Shown here: one piece after another, positions 5,629-14,529 of the stretch | How the letters are laid out: each line of letters starts with the position of its first letter | Numbering within the stretch: position 1 is the stretch's first letter | Assembly: GCF_001437405.1 (NCBI RefSeq) | Contig: NZ_JQBY01000019.1 | Span: forward strand, 1-41,853 | Reading direction: 5' to 3' | Source of the DNA: Pediococcus ethanolidurans | GTDB taxonomy: Bacteria; Bacillota; Bacilli; Lactobacillales; Lactobacillaceae | DNA length: 41,853 nt | The notes under the pieces: generated by a model | Database searches by the model: none | Told to the model about the DNA's origin: nothing | The model's input: the letters and a program-made list of their open reading frames with translations, nothing else | Position numbers and translations under genes: made by a program

Positions 5629-7000
5629 AAAGTTTTCGCAACTTGTTGACCAACTTAGTGCAGCTCAAAGAATAGATTCAGCAAAAACAAAGGCAACGAT
5701 TGAACAAGTTTTGACAACTTCAGGAGTTCACATAAAACAGCGCCATCACCGTGTTATTTGGACTTTTGTAAGTTTAGTAGCAGCCATTTGTGTATTGACG
5801 CTCAGTGGAATGACTATTACTCCAGTGAATCATGTTATGGCACAAGCGCCAATTATTGGTAACTTTTTTGCCAAGTTCGATGATGACTTAGGTACCATTG
5901 TCGAAACAAATGGAAAATCACAGAAGCTGAATGTGACACGAACCTCAAGTGGAATGAAAGTAGTTTTAAATAGTGCTTATGTACAAGGTAAAGAAGTTGC
6001 CATTACAGGAACTGTTGATGGACTGGACAAACCTAAGGATGATTGGTTTGATTTTTACTTAGGTCGAAATGGCGTTAAATTTTCGCAAGATAGTATGGAT
6101 ATGACAAAAATTGCGAACGGACGTTATCGATTTTATTTAAATGGACAAATTAAAGGTGCCGTTCCGAAAAATACGATTAATTTTCCAATCGTGTTTACAA
6201 GTTTCAAAGGGAACTTTGGCCGCTGGGCGTTTAATTTACATTTAACTCCAAGCAAAGTATCCTCAAGAAAATTGAACGGAAAACTAACTGTTGCTAATGG
6301 AGATGTGAAATTAAAGCTTCTTGGAATTGATGAATATGCAGGTGGAACCGGATTACTGAAAATTCAACAGACTAAAAAGTTTGCAAAAGATGAATTTACA
6401 ATATTTAATGTCAATGTCAATGTCAATAACAGCAAACAGAATTATTTACTTGCAAATTATGATCCGATTATTATTAGTGGCAGTGGTAAACAACAAGTGG
6501 TTGGTTATCGCGTTAAGAAAATGCCGAAGAATATTAAAAAAATTAAAATCGAACCTAGCTTAGATAAGATAGAAACCTCTCAACGAACGACATTGAGTTC
6601 TTTACCATTAACAATACGTGCTAAAAGAACTTCAGAAGTTTTCAAGTTCAAAAAAGCAAGTTTAAAGAGTGGTAAATTAACCTTACGTTACTATTTGACA
6701 GGTACCGGTTCTACAGATCATCAACTTATTTCACATAATGGTAATGCATTGGCGGCCATAAATATTATGGCAAAGACCTACCATGATAATGGAAATGACA
6801 GTGTTTTTGGGAATGATTACTTGGATCAAGGAAACCATCGTTTAATAAACACCAAAACTCACGAATTTGAGTCAACTTATGATCTATCACAAAAATCAGG
6901 ATTAAAAAAACTCAAACTAAGTCAGTTACAACTACAGATTGATTATGAGGGATTACATGCTGTGCCAAAAATGAAACAACAAATTATTCAAGTTAAATAA
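5618..7000 (+). CDS. DUF4179-type membrane protein, probable anti-sigma factor
   Basis: The 460-residue protein has a cytoplasmic N-terminus of about 44 residues, one transmembrane segment near 46-65 and a large extracytoplasmic part. The segment after the membrane span matches what I know of DUF4179 proteins encoded beside ECF sigma factors. The TTG start is supported by GGAGGAG upstream and by the 11-base overlap with the sigma gene. The short N-terminal domain would hold the sigma factor at the membrane until a signal reaches the outer domain. No zinc-finger HxxxCxxC motif is present in the N-terminus, so it is not a ZAS-type anti-sigma. The ligand and the release mechanism are unknown. 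Confidence 0.8.
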   Translation: MKNEKFSQLVDQLSAAQRIDSAKTKATIEQVLTTSGVHIKQRHHRVIWTFVSLVAAICVLTLSGMTITPVNHVMAQAPIIGNFFAKFDDDLGTIVETNGKSQKLNVTRTSSGMKVVLNSAYVQGKEVAITGTVDGLDKPKDDWFDFYLGRNGVKFSQDSMDMTKIANGRYRFYLNGQIKGAVPKNTINFPIVFTSFKGNFGRWAFNLHLTPSKVSSRKLNGKLTVANGDVKLKLLGIDEYAGGTGLLKIQQTKKFAKDEFTIFNVNVNVNNSKQNYLLANYDPIIISGSGKQQVVGYRVKKMPKNIKKIKIEPSLDKIETSQRTTLSSLPLTIRAKRTSEVFKFKKASLKSGKLTLRYYLTGTGSTDHQLISHNGNALAAINIMAKTYHDNGNDSVFGNDYLDQGNHRLINTKTHEFESTYDLSQKSGLKKLKLSQLQLQIDYEGLHAVPKMKQQIIQVK

Positions 7001-7019
7001 AGGTAAGTTGTCTAAAATG

Positions 7020-7064
7020 ACGGTAAACCAGTGCTAACACATGCTGGTTTATCGTTATTTTTAG
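7020..7064 (+). terminator. Terminator of the ECF operon
   Basis: A 12-bp stem ACGGTAAACCAG/CTGGTTTATCGT, with a single G-T pair, is followed by TATTTTTAG. Confidence 0.9.
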
Positions 7065-7111
7065 TTTTAGTCATTAAATTATATAGAGCTACTATGTAGT
7101 TTATTTTTGTC

Positions 7112-7139
7112 TTGCAAATGCATAGATTAAGCGTATAAT
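7112..7139 (+). promoter_or_regulatory. Promoter of the tetR-ABC exporter operon
   Basis: TTGCAA (7112-7117), a 16-base spacer, and a perfect TATAAT (7134-7139). The palindromic operator begins 8 bases downstream, on the transcription start. Confidence 0.8.
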
Positions 7140-7147
7140 CATCAATT

Positions 7148-7162
7148 ATGACAGTGTGTCAT
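7148..7162 (+). promoter_or_regulatory. Palindromic operator, probable TetR binding site
   Basis: ATGACA-GTG-TGTCAT is a perfect inverted repeat with 6-bp arms. It lies between the -10 box and the ribosome binding site of the TetR gene, so bound repressor would block initiation. This predicts autoregulation of the regulator and the exporter. Confidence 0.75.
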
Positions 7163-7178
7163 TTTTGAGGAGGAAGAA

Positions 7179-7841
7179 ATGCCAAAAGCAACGTTCTTTA
7201 ATTTAAATGAGGCCAAAAAGGCGCGACTGATGCGTGCCGCTCAACATGAGTTTTCACGTGCACCGTTACCCGAAGTTTCGGTCAGTGCAATTGTTGCCGA
7301 CGCTCAGATTCCACGTGGTAGCTTTTATCAGTACTTCGAAGATAAGGAAGATTTATACTTTTATTATTTGGGTACATTAGTGAACAACATGGAGCAGCAT
7401 CTTTTAAACCTAATTAAGGAAACCAAAGGTGATTTGTTTGTTTCCATGAGTCGCTTTTTTGATTATGCGGTTGAAGAAGTAATTGAAGGTCCTAATGCCG
7501 ATATATTTAAAAACGATGTGGCGACTAATTTCCAACATGCACAGAATTCCAATCGCTTCGGTAAAGACCGTGCTAATTATCCATTTTTTAAAGCAATGCG
7601 TGATACGGAGGATGAAATTAATCAATCCGTTGATCAAACAAAACTGCGAGTGACAAATAGCGTGGAATTAAAAGAGTTACAACGACTTATTTTTATGGTG
7701 TTGGTACATACAATTGGTCATTATTTTCATTCTCAAAAAACAGATTCACCAGAAAACCTGGCCGACGTCAAAGCAGAATTTTCTATGACGTTGGACTGGC
7801 TTGCAAATGGCGCACTAAAATCAAAAAAGGAGCTTGGTTAA
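7179..7841 (+). CDS. TetR family transcriptional regulator
   Basis: The protein has 220 residues, with an N-terminal TetR DNA-binding domain. The helix-turn-helix lies near residues 34-56, with VSAIVADAQIPRGSFYQYF typical of the recognition helix and its exit. The C-terminal helical domain (about 70-210) would bind a ligand and dimerise. The ATG has a GAGGAGG site upstream. Its stop codon TAA is followed immediately by the ATG of the ABC exporter gene at 7842, so the three genes are one unit. Established LmrCD systems use the PadR-type LmrR, so a TetR here is a different regulatory solution. The operator at 7148-7162 is its likely target. Confidence 0.93.
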   Translation: MPKATFFNLNEAKKARLMRAAQHEFSRAPLPEVSVSAIVADAQIPRGSFYQYFEDKEDLYFYYLGTLVNNMEQHLLNLIKETKGDLFVSMSRFFDYAVEEVIEGPNADIFKNDVATNFQHAQNSNRFGKDRANYPFFKAMRDTEDEINQSVDQTKLRVTNSVELKELQRLIFMVLVHTIGHYFHSQKTDSPENLADVKAEFSMTLDWLANGALKSKKELG

Positions 7842-9584
7842 ATGCTTAAATTATCACGTAAATACTTAGCCTGGTGGGCAGTAGGAATCGGTACCGTATT
7901 TTTAATCGTGCAAGTTATGTGTGATTTATGGTTACCCAATATTACTTCGGACATCATCAATAATGGTGTTGCTAAAAGTGATATTTCTTATATTTGGAAT
8001 TCAGGTTATAAAATGCTGGCAATTTCATTTCTTGGAGTTTTAGCTTCTGGAGTGAATGTTTATTTTGCCGCCACACAATCACAACGAATGGGTAGTAAAA
8101 TTCGTGATGCACTTTTTAAAAAGGTTTCTTTTTTGTCTAATCACGAGTTTGAACAATTTGGGGATGCATCCCTGATTACCCGAACCACAAATGATGTTAT
8201 TCAAATTCAAAATGTCATGGTTATGATTTTACGAATGATGCTGCAATCGCCAATCATGTTGGTAGGAGCGGGATTTATGGCTTATAGTAAACAGCCTGAA
8301 TTAACGGCAGTTTTCTTGGTTTCTTTGCCAGTCTTAGCTGTTTTTGTAGGAATCATCATGTATTTTGCGGTACCTTTATTTCAAGGTATGCAGAAAAAAA
8401 TTGATCGAATTAACTTGGTTTTCCGTGAAGGATTAACTGGTGTTCGTGTTATTCGTGCTTTTAATCGGGATAAGTTTGAACAAGATCGTTTTGAAGGTGC
8501 CAACAAAGATTATACGAGTACAGCAATTAAAGTCTTTACAATTGTTTCCTTTATGTTTCCAATTATGACTTTGATAATGAGTGGAACTAACATGGGAATC
8601 ATTTGGTACGGTGCAAAATTGATTTCTAACCAAACAATGCAGGTTGGTAATTTAGTTGCCTTTATGACCTATGCAGCACAAATCTTAATGAGTTTTATGA
8701 TGCTTTCAATGGTTTTTGTTTTTATTCCGCGAGCATCTGCTTCTGCAAAACGAATTAATGAAGTTATTGAAATGAAAAACAGTGTTAAGGATCCAGTTCA
8801 ACCAGTAGCAACCGATAATGCCTCAAAAACAGCTTCTCTGGAATTTAATCAAGTAAATTTCCGTTATAAAGGGGCTGAGCGATTAGCTATTGATGATGCT
8901 AATTTTAAAGCAACTGCTGGACAAACGGTGGCGATTATCGGGGGAACTGGTTCAGGTAAATCAACATTGGTTAGCTTAATTCCAAGGTTCTTTGATCCTG
9001 AAAAAGGAAAAATTCTGATTAATGGTACCGATGTGAAATCAATGAGTCAAAAAGATGTGCATGATCAAGTTTCCTTAGCACAACAAAAGTCAGTTCTTTT
9101 CAAAGGAACGATTCGTGAGAACATGAAATATGGTAATCCGGATGCGACCGATGATCAGATTTGGCGTGCTATGGAAATTGCGCAGGCTACTGAATTTATT
9201 CATAAAGATGAAGATGGACTTGATGCTTGGGTTGAACAAAATGGGGATAATTTCTCTGGCGGTCAAAAGCAACGTTTAACGATTGCGCGAACTTTGGTTA
9301 AACAAGCACCAATTTATGTCTTTGATGACTCGTTCTCTGCACTTGATTTTAAGACTGATGCGCAATTACGTCATTCATTGCGTGAGGATCCTCAGATTCA
9401 AAAGAGTGTAGTTGTTATTGTCGCTCAACGAATTGCGACCGTTGCTGATGCAGATTTAATTCTGGTTATTGATGGTGGTAAAATTGTTGGTCAAGGTACT
9501 CATCAAGAGTTAAAAGCCAATAATGAAACTTATCGTGAAATCATTGACTCACAAATCAAGAAGGGAGATCAGGCAAATGGCTAA
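7842..9584 (+). CDS. ABC exporter half, LmrC/BmrC-like (degenerate site subunit)
   Basis: This 580-residue half-transporter has six transmembrane helices in residues 1-310 and an ATPase domain from about 330. Walker A GGTGSGKST is at 367-375, the Q-loop at about 414, signature FSGGQ at 471-475, and Walker B ends VFDD at 493-496. The catalytic Glu is replaced by Asp496, and the switch His by Gln529 (VAQRIATV). These losses are characteristic of the LmrC/BmrC/TM287 subunit of heterodimeric multidrug exporters, where one nucleotide site is non-hydrolytic. It pairs with the next gene, which overlaps by 8 bases. The substrate is unknown; drug or lipid export is the family default. Confidence 0.92.
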   Translation: MLKLSRKYLAWWAVGIGTVFLIVQVMCDLWLPNITSDIINNGVAKSDISYIWNSGYKMLAISFLGVLASGVNVYFAATQSQRMGSKIRDALFKKVSFLSNHEFEQFGDASLITRTTNDVIQIQNVMVMILRMMLQSPIMLVGAGFMAYSKQPELTAVFLVSLPVLAVFVGIIMYFAVPLFQGMQKKIDRINLVFREGLTGVRVIRAFNRDKFEQDRFEGANKDYTSTAIKVFTIVSFMFPIMTLIMSGTNMGIIWYGAKLISNQTMQVGNLVAFMTYAAQILMSFMMLSMVFVFIPRASASAKRINEVIEMKNSVKDPVQPVATDNASKTASLEFNQVNFRYKGAERLAIDDANFKATAGQTVAIIGGTGSGKSTLVSLIPRFFDPEKGKILINGTDVKSMSQKDVHDQVSLAQQKSVLFKGTIRENMKYGNPDATDDQIWRAMEIAQATEFIHKDEDGLDAWVEQNGDNFSGGQKQRLTIARTLVKQAPIYVFDDSFSALDFKTDAQLRHSLREDPQIQKSVVVIVAQRIATVADADLILVIDGGKIVGQGTHQELKANNETYREIIDSQIKKGDQANG

Positions 9585-11460
9585 AAATAGTGAAAAGAAG
9601 CCCCAACGTACCGGTGGTCACAGTGGCCACGGTATGGGCATGGGGATGCCAGTTGAAAAACCGCAACATTTCTGGAAAACAACTTGGCGTTTGCTGCGTT
9701 ATCTTTCTCCTTGGATGGTTTTAGTTGGTCTAGTTTTAATTCTGGCAGCTGCCTCAGTTATTTTACAAATCAGAGCACCCAAAGTTTTAGGTGAAGCCAC
9801 CACTCAGATTTTTGCGGGTGTAATGAAGGGTTCCGCACAAATGAAAGCTGGAATTGGCTTACACACGTTGCCCATTAACTTTACAAAGATTGTTCATATT
9901 TTAACAACTGTTGGTATTTTATACGGATTGTCTGCTTTGTTTAGTTTCGCACAACAAGCTGTCATGACGCAGGTTTCACAGCGAGCAGTTTTTCAAATGC
10001 GTAAAGATTTTAAAGCTAAATTACAACGCGTACCAGTTTCTTATTATGATACACACTCTAACGGTGATGTTATGAGTCGGATGTCCAATGATATGGATAA
10101 CATTTCTGGAACTTTGCAGCAAAGTTTAACGCAGTTGGTTACCAGCGTGCTCCAATTTGTTGGTGTTTTGTACATGATGTTAACAATTAGTTGGAAACTG
10201 ACTCTAATTGCTGTTTTGACTGTACCTCTCAGTTTAATCGTGGTCGCTTTTGTGGCACCTAAGTCACAGAAATTCTTTGCTGGACAACAAAAGCATTTAG
10301 GTTTATTAAACGATCAAGTTGAAGAAACTTATGCTGGACATACAGTTATTAAGAGTTTTAACCATGAAGATAAAGCAATTCAAGATTTTAAAAAGGAAAA
10401 TGATAAGTATTTAAGTTATGCTTGGAAGGCACAATTTGTTTCCGGCTTGATTATGCCATTAATGAACTTTATTAAAAACTTGGGTTATGTTTTCGTTGCC
10501 GTTGTTGGTGGAATCGAAGTTGCTCATGGACAGATCACTTTAGGTAATGTCCAAGCCTTCCTTCAATATACCCAACAATTTTCACAGCCAATTACGCAGA
10601 TTGCTAATTTAACGAATACAATTCAGATGACAATTGCTTCTGCAGAACGAATTTTTGCAGTTTTAGATGAACCAGAAATGGAAGAAACTCATGTGGAAAT
10701 TCCAGATATGAAGAATCCAGATGCTGAAGTTATCTTTGACCATGTTGATTTTCGTTATGTAGAAGATACACCACTTATTCAAGACTTTAACTTGAAAGTT
10801 AATTCTGGTGAAATGGTTGCGATTGTGGGTCCAACTGGTGCGGGGAAAACTACGATCATTAACTTGCTTGAACGCTTCTATGACATTAAGGATGGATCGA
10901 TCAAGTTAGACGGTGTTGATACTCGTAATTTAAGTCGGGCTAAGTTGCGTTCTGATTTTGCGATGGTTTTGCAGGATACATGGTTGTTTACCGGCACAAT
11001 TCGTGAAAACATTAAGTATGGACGTGAAAGTGCGACCGATGAAGACATGGTGCAATCAGCTAAAGCAGCCCATGCTGATACCTTCATCCGTCAGCTCCCA
11101 GATGGGTACGACACAGTTCTAAACGAAGCTGCAAGCAATATTTCACAGGGACAACGCCAATTATTGACTATTGCACGAGCTTTCTTAGCTGATCCCAAGG
11201 TATTGATTTTGGATGAAGCGACGAGTTCTGTTGATACGCGGACAGAAGTTTTGATTCAGCATGCGATGAATAAATTGTTAAAGAATCGGACTAGTTTTGT
11301 TGTTGCGCATCGATTGTCAACAATTCGGAATGCACAAAATATTGTTGTGGTTAATCATGGTCAAATTGTCGAAACGGGTAATCATGATAGTTTGATGGCT
11401 CAAAATGGTTTCTATGCTGACTTGTACAACAGTCAGTTCTCTGGTAATGAAGTGATCTAA
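9577..11460 (+). CDS. ABC exporter half, LmrD/BmrD-like (catalytic site subunit)
   Basis: The protein is 627 residues from the ATG at 9577, which has AAGGGAGA upstream. An earlier in-frame start would run 54 bases further into the partner gene. A His/Gly/Met-rich stretch lies near residues 13-25, before six transmembrane helices (about 45-345). Walker A GPTGAGKTT is at 418-426, signature ISQGQ at 522-526, Walker B LILDEA at 543-548 with Glu547, and switch His at 578. The signature lacks the second Gly of LSGGQ, as in other LmrD/BmrD/TM288 subunits; it faces the degenerate site of the partner. Together the pair makes one working heterodimeric exporter in the cytoplasmic membrane. Confidence 0.93.
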   Translation: MAKNSEKKPQRTGGHSGHGMGMGMPVEKPQHFWKTTWRLLRYLSPWMVLVGLVLILAAASVILQIRAPKVLGEATTQIFAGVMKGSAQMKAGIGLHTLPINFTKIVHILTTVGILYGLSALFSFAQQAVMTQVSQRAVFQMRKDFKAKLQRVPVSYYDTHSNGDVMSRMSNDMDNISGTLQQSLTQLVTSVLQFVGVLYMMLTISWKLTLIAVLTVPLSLIVVAFVAPKSQKFFAGQQKHLGLLNDQVEETYAGHTVIKSFNHEDKAIQDFKKENDKYLSYAWKAQFVSGLIMPLMNFIKNLGYVFVAVVGGIEVAHGQITLGNVQAFLQYTQQFSQPITQIANLTNTIQMTIASAERIFAVLDEPEMEETHVEIPDMKNPDAEVIFDHVDFRYVEDTPLIQDFNLKVNSGEMVAIVGPTGAGKTTIINLLERFYDIKDGSIKLDGVDTRNLSRAKLRSDFAMVLQDTWLFTGTIRENIKYGRESATDEDMVQSAKAAHADTFIRQLPDGYDTVLNEAASNISQGQRQLLTIARAFLADPKVLILDEATSSVDTRTEVLIQHAMNKLLKNRTSFVVAHRLSTIRNAQNIVVVNHGQIVETGNHDSLMAQNGFYADLYNSQFSGNEVI

Positions 11461-11477
11461 AAATTAGATTTTAAATT

Positions 11478-11543
11478 AAAAATACCACTATTCGCAGTTT
11501 GTCTCTTAATAAAGTGAGACAATTAATGAGTAGTGGTATTTTT
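11478..11543 (+). terminator. Terminator of the exporter operon
   Basis: Outer arms AAAAATACCACTA/TAGTGGTATTTTT are perfectly complementary, with an inner GTCTC/GAGAC hairpin. The A and T runs make it bidirectional in principle. Confidence 0.9.
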
Positions 11544-11569
11544 AGTTTAATGATTAGGAGCAATATAAG

Positions 11570-12592
11570 ATGAATGATCAATATTCAAATATAGAAAAAC
11601 AAATAAAAAAAATGGTCGCGCAAAAAATTGTGCCAGGAGTTTCTTATGCCATTATTGATCATGAAAAGATCATAAAAAAAGTTTTAGGAAAAGCGGAAAT
11701 TAAACCACAATCACGTTTGTTACGTCCAAAGATGACCTATGATGTGGCTTCCTTAACTAAGGTTGTGGGAACTGAAATAGTGATCAGCCAACTTGTGGAA
11801 GCAGGAAAACTCTCTTATGATCAACAAGTAGTGACTATTTTACCTAATTTTTTTGATTCAAGAATTACCATTCGTCATTTACTGACCCATACTTCAGGAA
11901 TCACGGGTTATATTCCGCACCGAAATGAATTAAGTACGACAGCATTACTCAAGGCCTTGTTTACACTTGAAATTGGTCCTGACTTCAATCAAAAAGTGGT
12001 TTATTCCGATTTGAATTATATCTTTCTTGGATTAATTGTTGAACGTATTTTACACACGCCGGTTCAAGCTGCTATTACGGAGCACGTGTTAAAGCCCTTA
12101 AACTTGTTTCATTCTGAATTTGATCCGGATCCTCTAAGTTGCGTACCAACAGAGTGGAGTGATCAAGGTGGCCTTATTCAAGGAACGGTACATGATCCTA
12201 AGGCCCAGATTCTGGGTGCACATTGTGGTTCCGCTGGTCTTTTTTCGACGCTCGATGATCTAACTAAGTTTGTGAATTGGTTACTTCATCCAGAAATGAA
12301 CACAACCGTTTTAAAGAGTGAAACTGTAAAACAGTTATTTAAAAATCAAACGGCTAATCCTAAGTTAATACGATCATTTGGGTGGGGATTGATTGAACAA
12401 GTTGATGATGGTAATGGCCACTGGGTATTAAAACATAGCGGGTTTACAGGCACCATGCTATTAGTAGATGCGACACGTCAACAAGGACTTATTTTTTTAT
12501 CTAATCGTGTGCATCCTACCGCTGATAATCAAATTTATTTTAGTTATCGGCAGGCTGTTATTGATGCGTTTTTGCAAACAGATAAAAACTAA
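11570..12592 (+). CDS. Beta-lactamase-fold serine hydrolase (class C / esterase type)
   Basis: This is a 340-residue penicillin-binding-fold protein. Ser61-x-x-Lys64 (SLTK) is the nucleophile motif, Tyr145-Ser-Asp (YSDLN) replaces the second Tyr-x-Asn motif, and His289-Ser-Gly (HSG) replaces KTG. The HLLTHTSG stretch near 103-110 is typical of the family. There is no signal peptide, so it probably works in the cytoplasm as an esterase or D-amino-peptide hydrolase rather than as a secreted beta-lactamase. The ATG has TAGGAG upstream. No promoter is obvious after the terminator. The neighbours give no clue to its substrate. Confidence 0.85.
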   Translation: MNDQYSNIEKQIKKMVAQKIVPGVSYAIIDHEKIIKKVLGKAEIKPQSRLLRPKMTYDVASLTKVVGTEIVISQLVEAGKLSYDQQVVTILPNFFDSRITIRHLLTHTSGITGYIPHRNELSTTALLKALFTLEIGPDFNQKVVYSDLNYIFLGLIVERILHTPVQAAITEHVLKPLNLFHSEFDPDPLSCVPTEWSDQGGLIQGTVHDPKAQILGAHCGSAGLFSTLDDLTKFVNWLLHPEMNTTVLKSETVKQLFKNQTANPKLIRSFGWGLIEQVDDGNGHWVLKHSGFTGTMLLVDATRQQGLIFLSNRVHPTADNQIYFSYRQAVIDAFLQTDKN

Positions 12593-12666
12593 TTTGAGTT
12601 AATGAGAAGAATAGCATGAAGTAATTTGAAATTAAAAATTTGTATATACATTTCCAAGCTGAATAC

Positions 12667-12694
12667 TGAAAGCGCTTCGGTTTTATGGTAAACT
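12667..12694 (+). promoter_or_regulatory. Candidate manA promoter with overlapping cre-like box
   Basis: TAAACT (12689-12694) could be the -10 box; CTGAAA lies 17 bases upstream as a weak -35. TGAAAGCGCTTCGG at 12667-12680 matches the first eleven bases of the CcpA cre palindrome but not the last three. It overlaps the -35, which would fit carbon catabolite control. Confidence 0.4.
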
Positions 12695-12794
12695 ATTCGT
12701 GTAGTAGTGGAATAAAGTTTTGTCTGACAAAATTGCTGAATTGTAGGAGCAGTTTTGCGTACGAAAAAGATATAAAAGATGAGGAGAGATAGTT

Positions 12795-13766
12795 TTGAGT
12801 GAACCGTTATTCTTGGCACCAGTATTTCATGAGAAAATCTGGGGTGGCAATAAATTAGCAACTGAGTTTGGATATAAAATACCTAGTGATAAAACCGGAG
12901 AATGTTGGGCAATTTCTGCTCATCCGCATGGTCCGGCTTCTGTGATTAATGGACCTTATAAGGGATTAACCTTGGATCAGGTTTGGACACAGCATCGTGA
13001 GGCTTTTGGTAACGCGAAGGGCGATGTTTTCCCACTGTTAACCAAAATCCTAGATGCGAACGATGATTTGTCGGTTCAGGTTCATCCTAATGATGCTTAT
13101 GCAGCAGAGCATGAGCATGAATTGGGTAAAACTGAGTGCTGGTATGTGATCTCAGCAGAGCCAGGAGCAGAATTATATTATGGTCATAATGCGAAGACAC
13201 GTGAAGAATTAGCAGATTGGATTAACCACGGAGAGTGGGATAAACTATTCCGACGTGTACCGGTTAAGGCTGGCGACTTTTACTATGTACCAAGTGGCAT
13301 GATTCATGCTTTGGGTAAAGGTATCATGGTGCTTGAAACACAACAAAGTAGTGACACGACATACCGTTTGTATGATTTTGATCGAGTTGATAAGAAAACT
13401 GGTCAGAAACGTGAGTTGCATTTGAAACAATCTATTGATGTGACCACAGTGCCGCACCAGGATCCCAAGTTAAATATTGAAAAATCAAAGGTTGGTGATG
13501 CGGAAGTCACAACTTACGTAAAACCACCAGTTTCACCACATTTCTCAGTTTATCAATGGGCATTAAAAAATGGTACCGCAACTTTCAAACGGAGCACAGC
13601 ACCTTATACGTTGGTTTCCGTTTTGAAGGGTGAAGGTAAGATTGAAGTTGATGGAAAGAGTTATGACATCAAGAAGGGTGTTCATTTTATCTTGCCATAT
13701 CAGGTTAAAGAATGGACTTTGACAGGCGACTTACAGATTATTGCAAGTGAACCTGGAGAAGCATAA
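12795..13766 (+). CDS. manA: Mannose-6-phosphate isomerase, class I
   Basis: Interconverts mannose-6-phosphate and fructose-6-phosphate in the cytoplasm, feeding PTS-imported mannose into glycolysis or supplying mannose-6-phosphate for polysaccharides. At 323 residues it has the size of the short Gram-positive form. Zinc ligands can be read in QVHPND (Gln and His), in GKTECWY (Glu) and in SGMIHALGKG (His). The TTG start is chosen because GAGGAG lies just upstream and the N-terminus LFLAPVFHEKIWGG begins as expected. A leader of roughly 100 bases contains TTTTGT/ACAAAA. It stands alone between terminators. Confidence 0.95.
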   Translation: MSEPLFLAPVFHEKIWGGNKLATEFGYKIPSDKTGECWAISAHPHGPASVINGPYKGLTLDQVWTQHREAFGNAKGDVFPLLTKILDANDDLSVQVHPNDAYAAEHEHELGKTECWYVISAEPGAELYYGHNAKTREELADWINHGEWDKLFRRVPVKAGDFYYVPSGMIHALGKGIMVLETQQSSDTTYRLYDFDRVDKKTGQKRELHLKQSIDVTTVPHQDPKLNIEKSKVGDAEVTTYVKPPVSPHFSVYQWALKNGTATFKRSTAPYTLVSVLKGEGKIEVDGKSYDIKKGVHFILPYQVKEWTLTGDLQIIASEPGEA

Positions 13767-13774
13767 ACTCAATA

Positions 13775-13822
13775 AAAAAAACGGTTAGCTTTGAATAATT
13801 CATTCATTGCTAACCGTTTTTT
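13775..13822. terminator. Bidirectional terminator between manA and gatD
   Basis: Stem AAAAACGGTTAGC/GCTAACCGTTTTT with a 19-base loop. A run and T run flank it, so it serves the two convergent units. Confidence 0.92.
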
Positions 13823-13824
13823 AC

Positions 13825-14529
13825 TTAGAAAGTTTCGGGAATTTTTAATGCTTTTTGTTTAGTTAAATTGGCCTTTGGATATTTGCGTTCCAAAGCAGTA
13901 ATTAAAAGTTTTTTTGCCAAAGAGCCATTACGAGTCAAAATGGGGCCATGAAAATAAGAGCCGTAAACATTTTTATAGATAACGCCTTCTGTTTTATCTT
14001 GGCCGTTATTGCCGTGACCACTTTCAACAATCCCGAGTGGCTTTTCGCCTTTGCCTAAATAGGTCATACCATTATGATTCTCAAACCCGTGGTATTCTTC
14101 TTGGGTTTGCTTATTTTTAATTATAATATCACCGATAAAGCGATTGTGATCTTGACTAAGCGTGTAATGATCTAAGGCACCGATCCCCGGAATCTTTTCG
14201 CCATCAGCGCCAATGTAATAATGGCCTAAAAGTTGATAACCACCACAAATGGCCAGCATTGGACCGCCTTCATTGATGTATTTGGTCAATTCTTCTTTTT
14301 TTGAGGGGATGTCTTTTGAAACAATTAATTGTTCATAATCCTGACCACCACCGAAGAATGCTAAATCAAAGTCCGTTGCTTTGAAATCATCGTCAATACT
14401 AATTACTTTTACGTTAAGTTGGGTATCCATTTGCTTGCCATAATATTTAAGTGCGAGTAAGTTGCCGTTATCACCATAGGTATTGAGCAGATTTCCGTAG
14501 AGATGAGCAACATTTAAGGAATATTTCAA
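13825..14529 (-). CDS. gatD: Lipid II isoglutaminyl synthase, glutamine amidotransferase subunit
   Basis: GatD supplies ammonia from glutamine to MurT, which amidates the D-Glu of the lipid II stem to D-isoglutamine on the inner membrane face. At 234 residues it is a class I amidotransferase-like domain. The nucleophile is Cys95 in LAICGGYQL and the catalytic His is His194 in SYFHGPIL, matching the spacing of the S. aureus enzyme. It starts with TTG immediately after the TAA of murT, and the AAGGAGG site sits within the last codons of murT, so translation is coupled. Amidation is needed for peptidoglycan cross-linking in related bacteria. Confidence 0.96.
   Translation of the reverse strand: MKYSLNVAHLYGNLLNTYGDNGNLLALKYYGKQMDTQLNVKVISIDDDFKATDFDLAFFGGGQDYEQLIVSKDIPSKKEELTKYINEGGPMLAICGGYQLLGHYYIGADGEKIPGIGALDHYTLSQDHNRFIGDIIIKNKQTQEEYHGFENHNGMTYLGKGEKPLGIVESGHGNNGQDKTEGVIYKNVYGSYFHGPILTRNGSLAKKLLITALERKYPKANLTKQKALKIPETF

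Noticed and set aside
12589-12861. A 90-residue minus-strand frame over the manA leader
   Set aside because: It overlaps the manA start and promoter, has no ribosome binding site and no recognisable protein character.
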